NCBI RefSeq assembly: GCF_034702125.1
Contig: NC_085869.1
Span: 17,991,177-18,055,176 of the forward strand
Origin: Engraulis encrasicolus
Taxonomy: Eukaryota; Chordata; Actinopteri; Clupeiformes; Engraulidae
Reading direction: 5' to 3'
DNA length: 64,000 nucleotides
The notes below the pieces were generated by a model. That model was not told the DNA's origin, searched no databases, and saw nothing but the letters and a program-made list of their open reading frames with translations. Shown one piece after another: positions 14,561-27,209 of this stretch (its first letter is position 1; each line of letters opens with the position of its first letter). The translations under genes were made by a program, and so were the position numbers.

Positions 14561-16860
14561 CACAGATGTCATCAGTAAGATGATGGTAACCTATTTTCAC
14601 ACCGGGAAATGTTCACCACTTTTTACTTAGCCTACTTTTACGCGTCTGTTATTTAGCGTTCACGTGCATTTCTAACCATTAATTTCGAACCAAGAGATAA
14701 GTAGGCTACAAAATGCCAAAGTAAGTTAAACAGTTGATGGTGTAAAGCAATAGACTGTGTGTCAATAACTTAGTATTGATCATGAAAAAAAGTATATTTC
14801 ACGCTTAATTGCATGAAATTAAATTGGACATGCGTAATGGACGACATTCAATGCACAGTGGAGCAATAAGCAAAAAGGAAATGCTGTTTTTATTATTAAT
14901 CCTCGCTATGGGTTAAGCTATGTATTTATTGCTGTCATTACTATGTTCAGATGAGTTGTGGGCCAGAGTCACATTCCCCCCTAAATATAACATCACCAAT
15001 ACGAATCAGTTGAAGTCAACATTTTTGCACATCTTCAGTTTGGATTTCTGTATATGGAAAACAGGTAGGCCAATGCATTATATTTGGCGTTGTGGTGGTT
15101 CATCCCTCGACAGTGTGTAGGCCTATAGAATCGTGTATTAAGCAAATGTATTGGACTTACATTTCATCACACTCAGCATAGCACAGGTGGCATGATTTCT
15201 GGGACCACACACACACACACGCGCGCGCGCGGAAAACAAGCTGCATAGCCTATACGCACGGACGCACACGCGCACACACAGTGAATGTTTTTTTACAGCT
15301 CAGAAATCCAGAAAGTCTTTCGACCAAACCATCCCTATGCCACTGCATTCTGTTGTAACCTGAGTCGTTTTTTCCCCTGTTCATATGTCATAGTTTTAGG
15401 TTTGTTTTATAGGCTAGAAATGTCTCTTATAGCCTAAGAGGTAGGCTACTGAAGACATGTAGAGATAAAACTGAAAATGTGCTCTTTAAATCTTTACATT
15501 TTTACATTTGACTGAAAAACGTCAAGTTACTTTAATGAAAGAAATTAATTATTTTTCTTAAATTCTCTCTCCCCTCACGTTGACTTCAAAGGGCTCTCCC
15601 GAAGGCAAGCGCATCGACAACTGAAATTAGGATGTCGAATACTCAACTAAGCAATTACAGTTATCTGAAGCACTCGTTGGGCAAATTGTATGTTTAAGAA
15701 GCTCCATCCCACACCTTTCCTGTTGTTCACAAAATTACAGTGGCAGTTGAAAAGAACACTGTATCAAACAACACTCAAGCGGTAAATTGATGACCACTAT
15801 TTTGTTTTAACAATGCATAAATAAGAAAATGTCAAGTAGGCTATATTACCATAGCCTACATCTGGCTCACAATATTTTAAGGCAATAACAAATGATAGAA
15901 AATTAGATAACTGTTCAAAATTGTAGACAGGCTACAAATTCACAATTTCTATGTAAAATAACATTTCACTCAATATTAGGAATTCAATAAAATTGAGCAA
16001 ACGACTAATTCAACAAGTAGCTTTTCATTAACCTAAATAATATGACTAACTCCAAAGTCTGAAACGGCATCCGTTTCGCGGACAATAATAAATTCAGTAG
16101 AGGGAGGGATTTGCAAGAGAATGATGAAAAAGCTTTGGATAATTGGACAGATAATTAATTCATGGGAAACAATTACCAAAAGGAAAGTTATCTGTTGACG
16201 GAAGACTATGTGGTGCAACTAAATGACGTGTCTGGTAGCCTATATGGGCTGCGTTTACATCCATTGTTTGCTAAGGTTTCAATTTCTTTATGTGGTCCAA
16301 CATGGGTTCTTACATTTAATTACGGCCATCGAGCCAGATTAATGTTATGTCATTGTGTCGTGGTAACATTGCCCCCCGGCATTGAAATACTCCCCCATTG
16401 TTTGAACGTAGCTCCGTTAGAGGAGACGCGGAGATAAGGTGGAGGTGATGGACTTCAAAAGTACCGGGTGCTGAGTGACACGAGCTCCACTTGTGTGCCC
16501 CGCGTGTCCGCCTCGCAACAGGGGCGCGTGCAGCTCACAAAAAGCCATAACGTGTCCTTCATAAATGCGCACCGCCGTTTCTCACCCATGTGTTTCCTTA
16601 TACATTGCAATTTGAAACGCATTATAATAGTGTGTCCCATCTGTGTCAAATAAGCTACTAACACAGCCTGTAATCATGTTTTGCGCTGTCAACGGTCGCC
16701 TTAAACAGTAAGAACTTGTCTTGGGAAGGCTAATATTTATTTCGTATGCATGCTGGTCAATATTAAAGTGCTGTACAAGCATAAGCCGATTTCACTTTGA
16801 GTCCAACCCGATGTAAGAGCAAATCCTTTATTTAAAAAAAAAATACAACAAGAGTTAGTT
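14561..16860. other. Upstream non-coding flank of sox21b
   Basis: No credible gene is visible. The stretch is AT-rich with short TAGGCTA-type motifs, a (CA)n(CG)n run at 15211-15232, and a CpG-richer patch at about 16370-16530. Several homeodomain-like TAATTA cores occur. This could hold neural enhancers of sox21b, by analogy with the vertebrate locus, but conservation cannot be judged here. Confidence 0.4.
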
Positions 16861-16865
16861 AGTGT

Positions 16866-16937
16866 AAATGGGCTACTGGTTGGGACTTCTATTAAACAAA
16901 TAAATGGGCTACTGGTTGGGACTTCTATTAAACAAAT
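16866..16937. repeat. Perfect 36 bp tandem duplication
   Basis: Two adjacent identical copies (16866-16901 and 16902-16937) containing GGGCTACTGGTTGGGACTTC. The identity points to a recent duplication, or to an assembly artefact. Confidence 0.9.
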
Positions 16938-17047
16938 ATATGGGGGCGCGATTGAAGTGATAGAAGTGAGATAAGATCATAGTTTGGTTGATGAATCATT
17001 AGGGAGTGTAGTTTAGATAAGAGCAACGGCCTGGAAGTAATTTATTG

Positions 17048-17122
<75 letters not shown>

Positions 17123-19180
17123 GTGTGGTCCAATGCATCATTTAAATGAACACTGACGGTCAGACGAATGATGTGGTGATAAATGGAAGTTGAACTAAGT
17201 GAGAAGTAATACAGCTTACCCAGCAAACAATGGAGGTGTGCTATACCAACACAAAGGGCCATGGTGTCAGATGATCAAAACACTAAAATATTAACAGAAA
17301 AGGCAAACCATAAAACATACCATGACTGACATAATGGCTTGGTGGTTTTGAGATGCCTTTTTGTGATGAGAAAAATGACGTTCTTAATCTGTCTGTTTTA
17401 GCCGCATTTCCTGTCAGCATTGTTTTACTGTAGCCTAATGCCACCCTTCAGATCAGGCAGAAAAGAAAAGAGCAACCAAGTGGAGAAAGTGTTTTCACGC
17501 AGACAGAGACTGAGGTGGTAGGTGTCCTGTCTCTTCCTATCTGAGCTGTGCTTGCGTTGCGTCTCCCACCCCTCCGCCCATCCATATAACCCCTCTGGGT
17601 ATCAGCTATCTCCTCAGCCGACACAATGATGTGAGTGGGGTAAACACTGTGAGCTACTTGGATGCCCTGGACTGTTGTGTATTTATGTAGATGAAAGTTT
17701 GCTCATTATCAGCAGGGGCATTCGGGGATGCAGGGGGAGGGGCCCAATGATACACTTCATCTCTCGCTCTCTCTCTCTCTGCTGCCATGCCGTCAACTCT
17801 GAGCCCTGGACAGCATCACACACACACTCAGAGTCAGCCATGCACACACACACACTTGCACGCGCGCGCGCGCTCACACACACACACGCTCACACACACA
17901 CACTCACATGCTCACACACACACACACACTCACATGGACACACGCGCTCACACATGCGCGCGCACGCACACACACACACACACACACACAGGTTTACCCT
18001 AGCTCCCACTGTGTGGCAAGGTGGCATTCAGTAAGAGCTGCTACTCTAAATCCTTCAGTCAGGTGGGCAGCCCTCACCCACAGCTCATGAGGACGAGTAG
18101 GCCTACAGGTAGCAGTAAGGTGCCAATGAATGCTCTATTTAATTATTTTAAGAAGAAAAATTTGCTCAGAAATCCTTTTTCTAATTGATATACCTTTACA
18201 TTTTGTACATGTCCTTTAAATGTGTTTTCAGAAAATAATGGCCACTGTAAAACAGGTAGCCTACATAACAGCTGTGCTGCTGCTGAGAGTGGCCTTCTGT
18301 GGTGTCAGTGCGAAGGGAAAGTTCTTCTTCATGACTGACTGCCAACAAATTAAAACTGGGATTTAAATAAAGTTGTGTTTAAGAGGACACCGACTGAGGG
18401 CTGACACCAACAAACAAAAAATAAGGGCAAAATTATTTGTTTATTTATTTATTTTAAAAGAGTAAACCCCTGATAGGGAAGCCAAGGAGCTGCAAGCTGT
18501 AATGTAATCTAATTAAACACGGGGTGTAAAATAGAATTTGTGTGATCTTTCGCAAATGAGACAGTGTACCGAGAGTCAATTTGCCATCCATTAAAATACT
18601 ATTTGCTCTTCTATCTTATCTCAAATACATGCACTTGCCGCATTTCAGATAGTGCCAATTGCCTAATCTGCCTAAGTCTTGTTTTCAAAATCCCAATGAT
18701 TACTATTTAAAGATGTTTATGTTTTGCAGAATATCAAGTCTTCCTACACTGGAGGAGGAATGTGTGCAGCAGCATAAAGGGTACATAATGACGGTGGTTT
18801 GCATTTGAAGCGCCCTGGTTCATTAGATGTAATATGTCACACTGACTTTAATAGAAAATACATAATTAGTATGGAGCCAGAAGAAGCGCTTAATATTGTG
18901 TAGTAGCATTCAGTGTGAGTTTTTGCATGTTGTTGGAGGAACACTGAGGGCCTATTGACTTTCCCCAGCTCTATAATGGCTCTAATTATATCATCGCCAG
19001 TGTTCCCCAGGGCAAGCTTTTGTTCTTATTTAACTTGGTGTGTGTGCTGAAAGAGCCCACACACTTACTTACACTCTTCTGAAGGCTCACACAGTATGTA
19101 TCTGCATTAAAAGACTTGTTTTCATTAAGTCTGAAATAAATAAACTAGCCAGATTTAATCCAGCAAGACCATTCCTGCCT

Positions 19181-19183
<3 letters not shown>
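16938..19183. other. Non-coding stretch with CT and CA arrays
   Basis: It holds a (CT)n array at 17049-17120 and an interrupted (CA)n region with CG runs at 17818-17990. The rest (17121-17780 and 18020-19180) is AT-rich single-copy-looking sequence without a recognisable ORF or transposon. Confidence 0.6.

Positions 19184-19228
<45 letters not shown>
19184..19228. repeat. (CT)n at the 3' end of the LINE
   Basis: About 45 bp of CT directly adjoining the LINE tail. A second (CT)n lies at the other end of the LINE (21262-21296). Confidence 0.95.
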
Positions 19229-19232
<4 letters not shown>

Positions 19233-19461
19233 ATTTTTATTTATTTTACCTTTATTTTACCAGGGAAATAAAAAATCACATTGAGAATAAAATTCTCTTT
19301 TACAAGTGAGCCCTGGCCAAGGCGGCAGCACACATAAAAGTTACATTTACAGACAGGACACAGACAAAACAGAACAAATCAGTATGGATAAAGAGATAAA
19401 ATTACACAATAAAAACCATAAAATAATAAACATAAAACAACATTAGAAGGAGATTAAAATA

Positions 19462-19746
19462 TTAAAAGCAAGTGCAGACAGATTTAAAAGTGTCATTAAG
19501 ATAGGTTTTAAACTCAGCTACAGACATAAAAACAGCAAGCTTAAGAGATTTCTGCAGTTCATTCCAGTGAGTTGGGGCACAATGAATAAAAGCAGTTTTA
19601 CCAAATTCAGTTTTTATCATGGGGACATTTAAAACAATGTAGCTACTTGAGCGTAGATTGTATCCTTGACTGCTAAAAGATAAAAGGCTCTGTATATACA
19701 AGGGGAGCTGGCCAACTAAGGCCTTGTTATACGAATAAAAAGCCAA
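19462..19746 (-). pseudogene. LINE ORF2 C-terminal fragment
   Basis: A 94-residue segment resembling the C-terminus of jockey-superfamily ORF2 proteins (YNLRSS, then a hydrophobic and WNELQKSLK segment, then FKTYLND). It lies between the reverse transcriptase remnant and the 3' tail of the same element, in the expected order. Confidence 0.75.
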
Positions 19747-20075
19747 TGTTTATGACGTCTAAAATCTAGTGATGGCCAGCCTACTAGGTCATACAACACA
19801 CAATGGTGCGTAGAGAATGCTTACTTCTAGTGATGAATCTTAAAGCAGAGTGATAAGTAGAGTCAAGTGATTGTAAAAGTGCCTTGGTGGTATTTCTATA
19901 AAAAATGTCCCCATAATCTAAAACAGGTAAAAAATGTAGCTTCTACCAACTTCCTTCTTGCAGATTGTGAGAAAACAAGCACTGTTTCTGTAATAAAACC
20001 CCAACTTTAATTTTAACTTTGACACCAATTGCTTAACATGAAGCTTAAAAGACAAGTCCTCCTCTAACACAAAAC

Positions 20076-20546
20076 CTAAGTACTTATAAGAGGAAACCAA
20101 CTCGATGGGGCTGCCCTGCAAGGTGAGAAGAGGTGGAAATAGGGATATTCCTTCGGCTCCTTGCAAAGATCATATATTTGGTTTTCTTGGTCATTTAAAA
20201 CTAATTTTAAAGATAAAAGGCTGCGCTGGACTCTTTCAAATGCTTCTTGCAATTTTGAGATGCAGCTTTCCATGGAAGGTGCAGCAGAACAATATATTAT
20301 AGTATCATCTGCATAAAAGTGAATATCTGCATCTGATAAGTTGTCACCAAGATTATTAATATATATTGTAAATAGCAGAGGGCCCAAAATGGACCCCTGC
20401 GGCACTCCAGTATCAATATTTAACTTGTCAGAAAGGGAGCCTTTGATTTGCACACTCTGGGTCCTCCCATTTAAATAGTTAGAGACCCAACCTACTGTAG
20501 AATCAGAAAGGCCAATATACTGCGCAGACGTGATAAAAGAATGCAA
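20076..20546 (-). pseudogene. Reverse transcriptase core fragment of the LINE
   Basis: This 156-residue open segment carries the palm of a non-LTR reverse transcriptase: GVPQGS (residues 47-52) and YADD (78-81). The upstream box with AFDTVNH is in another frame, separated by a frameshift near 20546, and the fragment ends in a divergent tail. It is a decayed remnant of the surrounding LINE, not a host gene. Confidence 0.88.
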
Positions 20547-20908
20547 TGATTGACAGTGTCAAAGGCTTTAGTTAAATCAATAAACACTGCAGCACAAGAT
20601 TTTCCACTATCTAAGGCATAGGTAACATCATTTAAAACTTTCATAGTAGCAGTGGCTGTACTATGGTTCTTTCTAAAACCAGACTGAAACTTTGAAAGAA
20701 TACACTTCCTAGCCAGATAATCCTTTAGTTTGCCTCACTGAGTATAGTTTCAAGAACTTTGGCAATTATTGACAGCTTAGATATTGGTCTATAATTATCC
20801 AAGATGGTTGGATCACCATTTTTAAGTAGGGGAACAACTAAGGCAGATTTCCAGACATCTGGAACAATATTCTGATCAAGGGGATACATTAAAAATATAA
20901 GACAGAGG

Positions 20909-21181
20909 TCAAGCAATAATCTCAGCTGCTAACTTTAAAAAATACGGCTCAATTTCATCAGGCCCTGCAGACTTCTTGGAATCTATATTTTTTAGGGCCT
21001 TTAAGACCTCGTTTCGTGTAATGGCAGAAAAGCTAAATGTTGGGCCATTTCTTCTCAGGGGAGGAGACGTATTTGTTACGTCACTCCCAATGGATTCATT
21101 AAAAATTGATCCTGATGAAACAAAATGCTTATTAAAGCTATTCGAAATATCAAGCATATTTGTGATACGCTGATCATTCAA
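20909..21181 (-). pseudogene. LINE ORF2 fragment upstream of the reverse transcriptase
   Basis: A 90-residue open segment matching the linker between endonuclease and reverse transcriptase in L2/Rex-type LINEs, with KSAGPDEI and a following FLK. It belongs to the same truncated element as the downstream reverse transcriptase remnant. Confidence 0.75.
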
Positions 21182-21256
21182 TACAATGTGATCAGTGAAA
21201 TCATTACAAGAGGTTAATGGAGAAAGCGACTTTATGGTTTTCCAAAATTTGATAGG

Positions 21257-21261
<5 letters not shown>

Positions 21262-21296
<35 letters not shown>
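21262..21296. repeat. (CT)n at the 5' end of the LINE
   Basis: 35 bp of CT at the truncated 5' boundary of the LINE, matching the CT tract at its 3' end. Confidence 0.95.
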
Positions 21297-21298
<2 letters not shown>

Positions 21299-21605
21299 GC
21301 ATCATGTCATCGTAGAATTGGCATGAGTCCTGCTAGAGCAATGTCCAGGTCTGCCCTGTGTAATTATCCATGCAGGCTCAAATTACAATGTTTCCAGGTA
21401 GACACAGGCCTTTAATGATCCTGAACGCTGTTGTGCGAAATTGACTCGGACTCCACGTATACCATATGTGGTTAACGTATGGGCCTAACCTATCTTGAAA
21501 GGACTTCCTTTGTGTTGAGGAGAAGAAACAAAAAAGAAGCATATTTGAAGTAAGAATCATATGGTCTTCCTTTCACTGAACATTCCAGGGGGAGAGAAAG
21601 AAACA

Positions 21606-21613
21606 GAGAGAGT

Positions 21614-21665
<52 letters not shown>

Positions 21666-21828
21666 AGGAAACAGAGAGAGAGAGAGAGAAAGAGCGAGAG
21701 AGAGACTGAAACAGAGAGAAAGCGAAACAGAGAGAAAGAGACAGAGAGAAAGAGAGAGAGGGAGAGAGAAACCAAGAGAAAGAGAAACAGAGAGACAGAG
21801 AGAAAGAGAGAGAGAGAGCGAGAGGGGG
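21606..21828. repeat. (GA)n-rich complex purine tract
   Basis: More than 200 bp of GA repeats broken by AAACAGAGAGA and similar units. The plus strand is almost entirely purine. Confidence 0.95.
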
Positions 21829-22458
21829 GTTGTAGGATGGAGACGGCTGAATAACACCGACGATAAGGCCAGCAGCAGTAGCAGTAGCGTGTGCCTAAAC
21901 ACTGCGATGTGTCAAAGCATTACACTTTTCATCAACACAGTATCTCCCCACCTCCAGGCAAGCTCACAAAATAGCCGCCGCTTACCAGATCTATCTAGAT
22001 CACGACAGGCCGGTCTTCAGAGCTATTTGTCGAGTCAAATTCCCTCCTCTTCGATCTCTGCCATGTCCCAGAGGGCACGGGAGGTGAGGGAGGGGGGGGG
22101 GTGTTCCACATTTCCGCTGTTTCGTTGCCTGTACGTGTACGACACGTTCCTCCCCAAGCATGGGGGGGGCTAAAACAGCAGACTTGGATGGGTGTCTGCA
22201 TGCCCGACAGGCAAACGGATGACTTTTTGCTGCCATAGATAGATTATTTTATTCTGCCGTTTAGACACTGCACTATCGCCATCCCCTCCCTCCCTCCCTC
22301 CTTTTTTTTGCTTTTCATTATTCCCCAGTTATCGGCCCGGCATCACTGCACAGCCCAAGTGGAGCATTGTAATTACCCAGCCTGGCACCTGATAGCTCCC
22401 TCTCTATCAGTTTTATCACACCACGACTTGCTGTCTCAACACACAGCTACACATACTG

Positions 22459-22463
<5 letters not shown>
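21829..22463. other. Non-coding between two GA tracts
   Basis: Unique-looking sequence with a poly(G) run near 22092-22101 and a CCCTC run near 22284-22302. No gene is recognised. Confidence 0.5.
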
Positions 22464-22501
<38 letters not shown>

Positions 22502-22609
22502 AATAGAGAGACGAGAGAGAAAGTGATAGAGAGAGAGGGGGGAGAAAGAGAGAGACAGAGAGAGAGAGAGAGAGAAATGGAAAGAGAGAGAGAAATAGAG
22601 AGACGAGAG

Positions 22610-22652
<43 letters not shown>
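22464..22652. repeat. (GA)n-rich complex purine tract
   Basis: About 190 bp of GA with interspersed AAATAGAGAGACGAGAGAG units, two of which recur (about 22498-22520 and 22594-22617). A short GT and poly(G) patch follows at 22704-22742. Confidence 0.95.
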
Positions 22653-22656
<4 letters not shown>

Positions 22657-22742
22657 GTGGAGTAACAAAGAGGGGTAGAGAGAGGTAGCTGAGAGAAAGC
22701 AAAGTGTGTGTGTGTGTGGGGTGGGGGGTGGGGGGGGGGGGC

Positions 22743-23841
22743 AGAAAGAAAGGAAGAAGCTTGGGCCATATCCACAGATAGCTCATCTCACAGATACATT
22801 TCTAGCTGCCATCAGGATCAGGGAAGACTGATGCACTTTAGCCATTTTTTTATCCGCCCTTCACCTCATCAGCACAAAGACATTTCTCGTTCATCCGCTG
22901 GGCCCTTTCTTTCATTGTGAGCAGCACAGAACTGAAGCCGTTTGGCACACAGAGAAACGATCCAATCTCCTTGAACCTGCAGTACTGTCACTGTCATGCT
23001 ATTGGGGGCCTTTCATGTTGTGTCCCCATCCTCTCTAACTGTAAAGCGAGGCTTCTTTAGTGGCACACATTGCATTCAAACTCCAAAGGCACACAGACAG
23101 ACAGAGGACTTGTTGCTCTACCTCTAAAAGGTTGGGAGTGCAAAACAAGCCTTTCAACAATCAGACTTTCATTAGCATTGTAACTTGATCTTCACCTGGG
23201 AGAACCTTGCGGCCCATCTTAAGCATTTACCTTTATGTCTCGAAAAGCTACTGTTCGATATCAAGTTGCTGTAGGGGTTAAAATAATCAGTTTTGCAGTT
23301 TGGTCATCACTCCAAAATGCATTGCTGTCTAAACGGCGTTATAAATTCGCTGTTACCAGAATGGCAATGACCAAGTCGTAGTGCATTACTAAAGGCCCTG
23401 TGTTATGTCATAGTATTGTAGTAGGCCTATATGGTAGTTAACTTTTCAATGACTATTACAGCGTGCCAATGGAGGTACGACGTGCATTAAGGGGCTACTG
23501 AGCACTGGGTAGACTTCTACACAAGGCAGGCAGCAGGACAACTAAAGTGTGGGAGAATTCCAAGTCTGAGTCTGTCTGTGTGCACTGTGCAGTTCAGCAG
23601 CTCCATCTCGCCTGGTTGCTCAGCCATCTACAGGGGTCTCTTTCTGCTTCCTTAATTGTGAAAGTGCCTTTGTTTGTTGTGTGGCCTTCCCTGGCATTTG
23701 TTCCCAAACAATGTCAAGGGAACAGGGAAGGTGGTTGTGATGCCCCCCCCACCCCACAGCCTCAAAATGAGGAATTGTGGAGATGCATTTAGTTCCCATG
23801 CTCCTACTGCCTAGAGACTGGAGCACTCCAACACACACAGC
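22743..23841. other. Non-coding, no gene seen
   Basis: Smooth unique-looking sequence without arrays. The interval 22940-23480 shows homeodomain-like cores and could be regulatory, but nothing is diagnostic. Confidence 0.45.
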
Positions 23842-24079
23842 CAGGGCTGGACTGGCCATCTGACACAGCAGGGCATTTCCTGGTGGGCCCTGCATCCTCG
23901 AGGGCCCATATTTTCAGATATGTAAAAAAAAAAAAATATTTTTTTTTTTTTACAGTTCTGAAATTAGGGGCCCACGAGGGTGCAGGGCCCACCGGTGAGT
24001 CAGTTCTGCGCCGCAAATTATGAGGGGCCCCTTTAAGCCAAAAGTATCTAGACCCGATTTCTCCCCCAGTCCAGCCCTG
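23842..24079 (-). mobile_element. hAT-type MITE, family 1, copy 2 (inverted)
   Basis: The same family as the element at 6097-6334 but in the opposite orientation. It starts CAGGGCTGGACTGGCCATC and ends CAGTCCAGCCCTG. Flanks CACACAGC and CACGCAGC match at 7 of 8 positions, as expected for an aged 8 bp duplication. The centre has an A/T loop and a paired GGGCCC-containing stem. Confidence 0.9.
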
Positions 24080-24462
24080 CACGCAGCACAGGGACTGGAA
24101 AGGGAAATCAATCTTATTTGAGGAGATTGAGTGACCAGGATAATAACCACGTCATTGAGAAAGAGGCAGAGGGGGAGAAGAGAAGAGAAGAGAAAATACA
24201 GCTTTTCAACGGGACTGAAATAACAGTGATCCTACAGATGGCTCATTGTTGTTCCTCTGAATGTCAGATCTGTCAAGGTGAGGCCATTACTGCCACAACT
24301 GTCTCTCACGAGAGGAAGAGTGACAAAAAAAAGACTGTTCATCTCAAGGTTAGTGGTGGTAAGCGGAAACACACGCTTGGTTAACAGAGATGCACTGGCA
24401 TTGTGTCTCTACAAGCAGCAGGCAGATCAACTCTCTTTTCGTACTCTGAACAGCCAAACTAG

Positions 24463-24742
24463 TTAAAGGAGAACTCCACTTTTTTTAACATTAAGGCCAT
24501 TTTCTGAGTGGTCTGCAATGTTTTAGAGTCCCCCTCACCGTTTATTTCATTTTTGCTGCAGTCTCTGTTATTTGGCTGATTTGGATTTTTATCTCAACCA
24601 GCTTTAGAATGGTCGTCTATGGGCACCTGCAACTCTACAGAGACTGCAGTAAACATGAAATAAACGGTGAAGGGGACTCTAAAACATTGCAGACCACTCA
24701 GAAAATGGCCTTAATGTTCAAAAAACTGGAGTTCTCCTTTAA
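24463..24742. mobile_element. Foldback MITE with TTAA ends
   Basis: A 280 bp palindromic element. The left arm (from 24463) starts TTAAAGGAGAACTCCA and the right arm ends GGAGTTCTCCTTTAA. The arms pair over about 90 bp with few mismatches, around a loop of about 100 bp. If TTAA is the target duplication, the inverted repeats start AGGAGAACTCCA, which would suit a piggyBac-type TTAA-targeting transposase. There is no ORF. Confidence 0.82.
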
Positions 24743-24979
24743 AGTATCATGTAGGCCTAGATAGAAAGGTATTAGATACCACCTTTCAGATAGTTTATAG
24801 AATGCAATGACAATGTTTTTTTCTACTCAAACCCATACCTATCCATAACAAAATTAGAAAAATTGAAAATTTCGAAGTGGACTCTCAATTTTTGCCGCGG
24901 CTGTATTGTAAGTAACACTACTGCAAGAGGCAGACAGTAAGAGTGGCAGCTAGTTTATCAGTTTGCATGCATGTACACA
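24743..24979. other. Non-coding spacer
   Basis: AT-rich sequence between the TTAA element and the GT array. Nothing is recognised. Confidence 0.5.
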
Positions 24980-25200
<221 letters not shown>

Positions 25201-25798
25201 TGCCTATGTGCCTGTGTGGGTTGTGTTAAACGAGAGCAGGGGCTTAAATGACACCATGATCAATGTGAGGACCTCCGTCGTGTCAGCACCTCTTCTTTTG
25301 AAGGGGGCTGTGACACAGGCTGTCCGGGCTGATCTAATTATTTGATGGACACCCAGCCCGGCAGAATGGCTCCCTCTCCTCTCCTCTCACAGGCCCGCTC
25401 GCTCTCTCTCTCTCCCTCCCTCCCTCTCTCTCTCTCTCCCTCCCTCCCTCTCTCCCTCTCTCTCTCTCTCTCGCTCTCCGGATGCCCAATCATACCCATT
25501 ATTCATGCAGAGCCCATAGGACAGTTATGGGCCCTTATTGATCCTCCTCACACTCAATATTCTCCTCTCCATAATCAGCGCTGACATTACTGCTATGGCG
25601 CGCTGGCTGTGCTGGGCTCACATCCCATCTGATTGCACCCACACTGCCACACATATAACTTATGCATTGGAGCTGGAGCTCGCTCAGGGATTATATCTGG
25701 CTGCTTCCACTTCGGTTACAGATCAAGCTGTTACAGAGCAGACAGTTTAAAGTAGTCTTTTAGTACAAATAGCAGCCAGGCAGGCGCATTGGTTTATT

Positions 25799-25802
<4 letters not shown>
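25201..25802. other. Non-coding with a CT-rich patch
   Basis: It contains an imperfect CT/CCCT patch at 25398-25476. The rest is unique-looking and no gene is recognised. Confidence 0.5.

Positions 25803-25886
<84 letters not shown>
25803..25886. repeat. (CA)n microsatellite
   Basis: About 84 bp of uninterrupted CA. Confidence 0.97.
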
Positions 25887-25890
<4 letters not shown>

Positions 25891-26564
25891 ATAAACGTAC
25901 AATAAAAGTGACGCCTTTAACAAAGTCTGGTACTTTTTGGGGAGTGACGACGAGACCGTTCTCTTTGAGAAATTCTGAAGACATCAAAGCAGTGTCGAAA
26001 GGCTGGCATGCCATGCATGAGGTAATTATGTACGCTCTCTTTAGTTTTGTTCTCCCGGTGACGCTTTCATGTGTGGCAACTGTCAACAGCCATGCAATGC
26101 AACCTTGCCTCATGTCGCGCCACGTCACACCCCACGCCGGGGCTCAACAGCCAGCTCAAAAGGCGCCTGCCCTGCCCTTCCCTTCCCTTCCGTTCCGTCA
26201 AGGGCCCAGACCTCCATCCTGTGGGACATCCTTGAAGACCCCTGACAGTGATGCCCACGCCACGGCACGGCAGCAGAACAGCACAGCAGCCACAAAACGG
26301 TCCCAAGACAGTCCCTAAAAATGGCCACCAAGTTATCAAACACTCCCAGGGCTCCCATTTGCCCTCCCACCGAGGGTCAAATCAAATCAATACGCTAATC
26401 TATAAATCATCCGACTGATCATTACTGGTTGTAATTACAAAGGACATTTATTTACTTGCTTTTTTTCTCTCCCGGCTTGTCGACTACTGTTAAATGCTAC
26501 GGAGGTAAACAGTGGTTAAAAGTAAGCTGCTTTTTGTGCTGAGAGCCGCTTGAGTCTGTCAGCA
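25887..26564. other. Non-coding, no gene seen
   Basis: Unique-looking sequence. Overlapping ORFs on both strands around 25900-26340 have no family motif and no supporting splice or start context. Confidence 0.5.
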
Positions 26565-26572
26565 GGGCCGCC

Positions 26573-26721
26573 GACAGCTTTGGCTGGGCCCAGGACAAAG
26601 TCATCTGAAAGGGCCCCCCCCCACCCAAGACATTCAATGTAATGAGGACCCAATTGTGGGACCCCTATCCCCCAGGGCCAGGGACAACTGACCCCTTTGT
26701 CCCCCCTTGTCAGTGTCCCTG
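26573..26721 (+). mobile_element. hAT-type MITE, family 2, copy 1
   Basis: A 149 bp element beginning CAGGGCCGCCGACAGC and ending TTGTCAGTGTCCCTG. It is flanked by a perfect 8 bp duplication, TCTGTCAG (26565-26572 and 26722-26729). The body carries TTTGGCTGGGCCCAGGACAA, shared with the copies at 42654 and 50642. Confidence 0.92.
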
Positions 26722-26729
26722 TCTGTCAG

Positions 26730-27201
26730 TAAGCTGCAGAGTTTACAAAGGCGAGGGAGGGAGTCGAAGCAGATTTGGGCTCTGGGCGTTTAAGACTCTC
26801 GGCGGGGCTAGAGAGCTCCCCTGGCTTCTCTTCTCCACGGTTTCCAACACTGATCAGTCACTTCAAGAGAACGAGATGACACGGGACTCATATTATACAC
26901 CCCACTGTTAGCCTCTGTTATGTGTCCCTCGCATTTACATCATAAAACTCCACAAATCCAGGAGTGTTATTGAGGCTTTTAAACCCCAAGGTCCTCCCCC
27001 TACAATAAAAACCACACAAAAGCAACACAGGCAAATGCCATATTGCTTGAGAGAATGGGACAACCTGTATACATTATGGGGCTTTTTCTCGTCCCTTTTC
27101 TCTCCCAGAGGTACTTTAAGGCATCAGAGAGGAGTTGTAAGGGCATTCTTTATTCCCGAGTCCCTGCTTGCAGCTGGCCTGCCTCTTGCTGTGCACTGCC
27201 A
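26730..27201. other. Non-coding, no gene seen
   Basis: Short unique-looking interval between two MITEs. Confidence 0.5.
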
Positions 27202-27209
27202 AGTGCAAG

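Larger units (their letters stand above)
19229..21261 (-). mobile_element. 5'-truncated L2-like non-LTR retrotransposon
   Basis: About 2.0 kb of a LINE on the minus strand. Translated segments include a linker with SAGPDEI (about 20970), the start of reverse transcriptase with DNYRPIS (about 20795), FIDLTKAFDTVNH (about 20545-20590), TGVPQGSILGPLLF, and the catalytic FYADDT box with its two aspartates at 20304-20309. The motifs lie in different frames, so the copy is frameshifted and inactive. The endonuclease domain is absent because the element stops at 21261. The 3' end has a hairpin-forming tail with CCCTGGTAAAATAAAGG, typical of fish L2-type elements. (CT)n tracts flank both ends. Confidence 0.9.
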
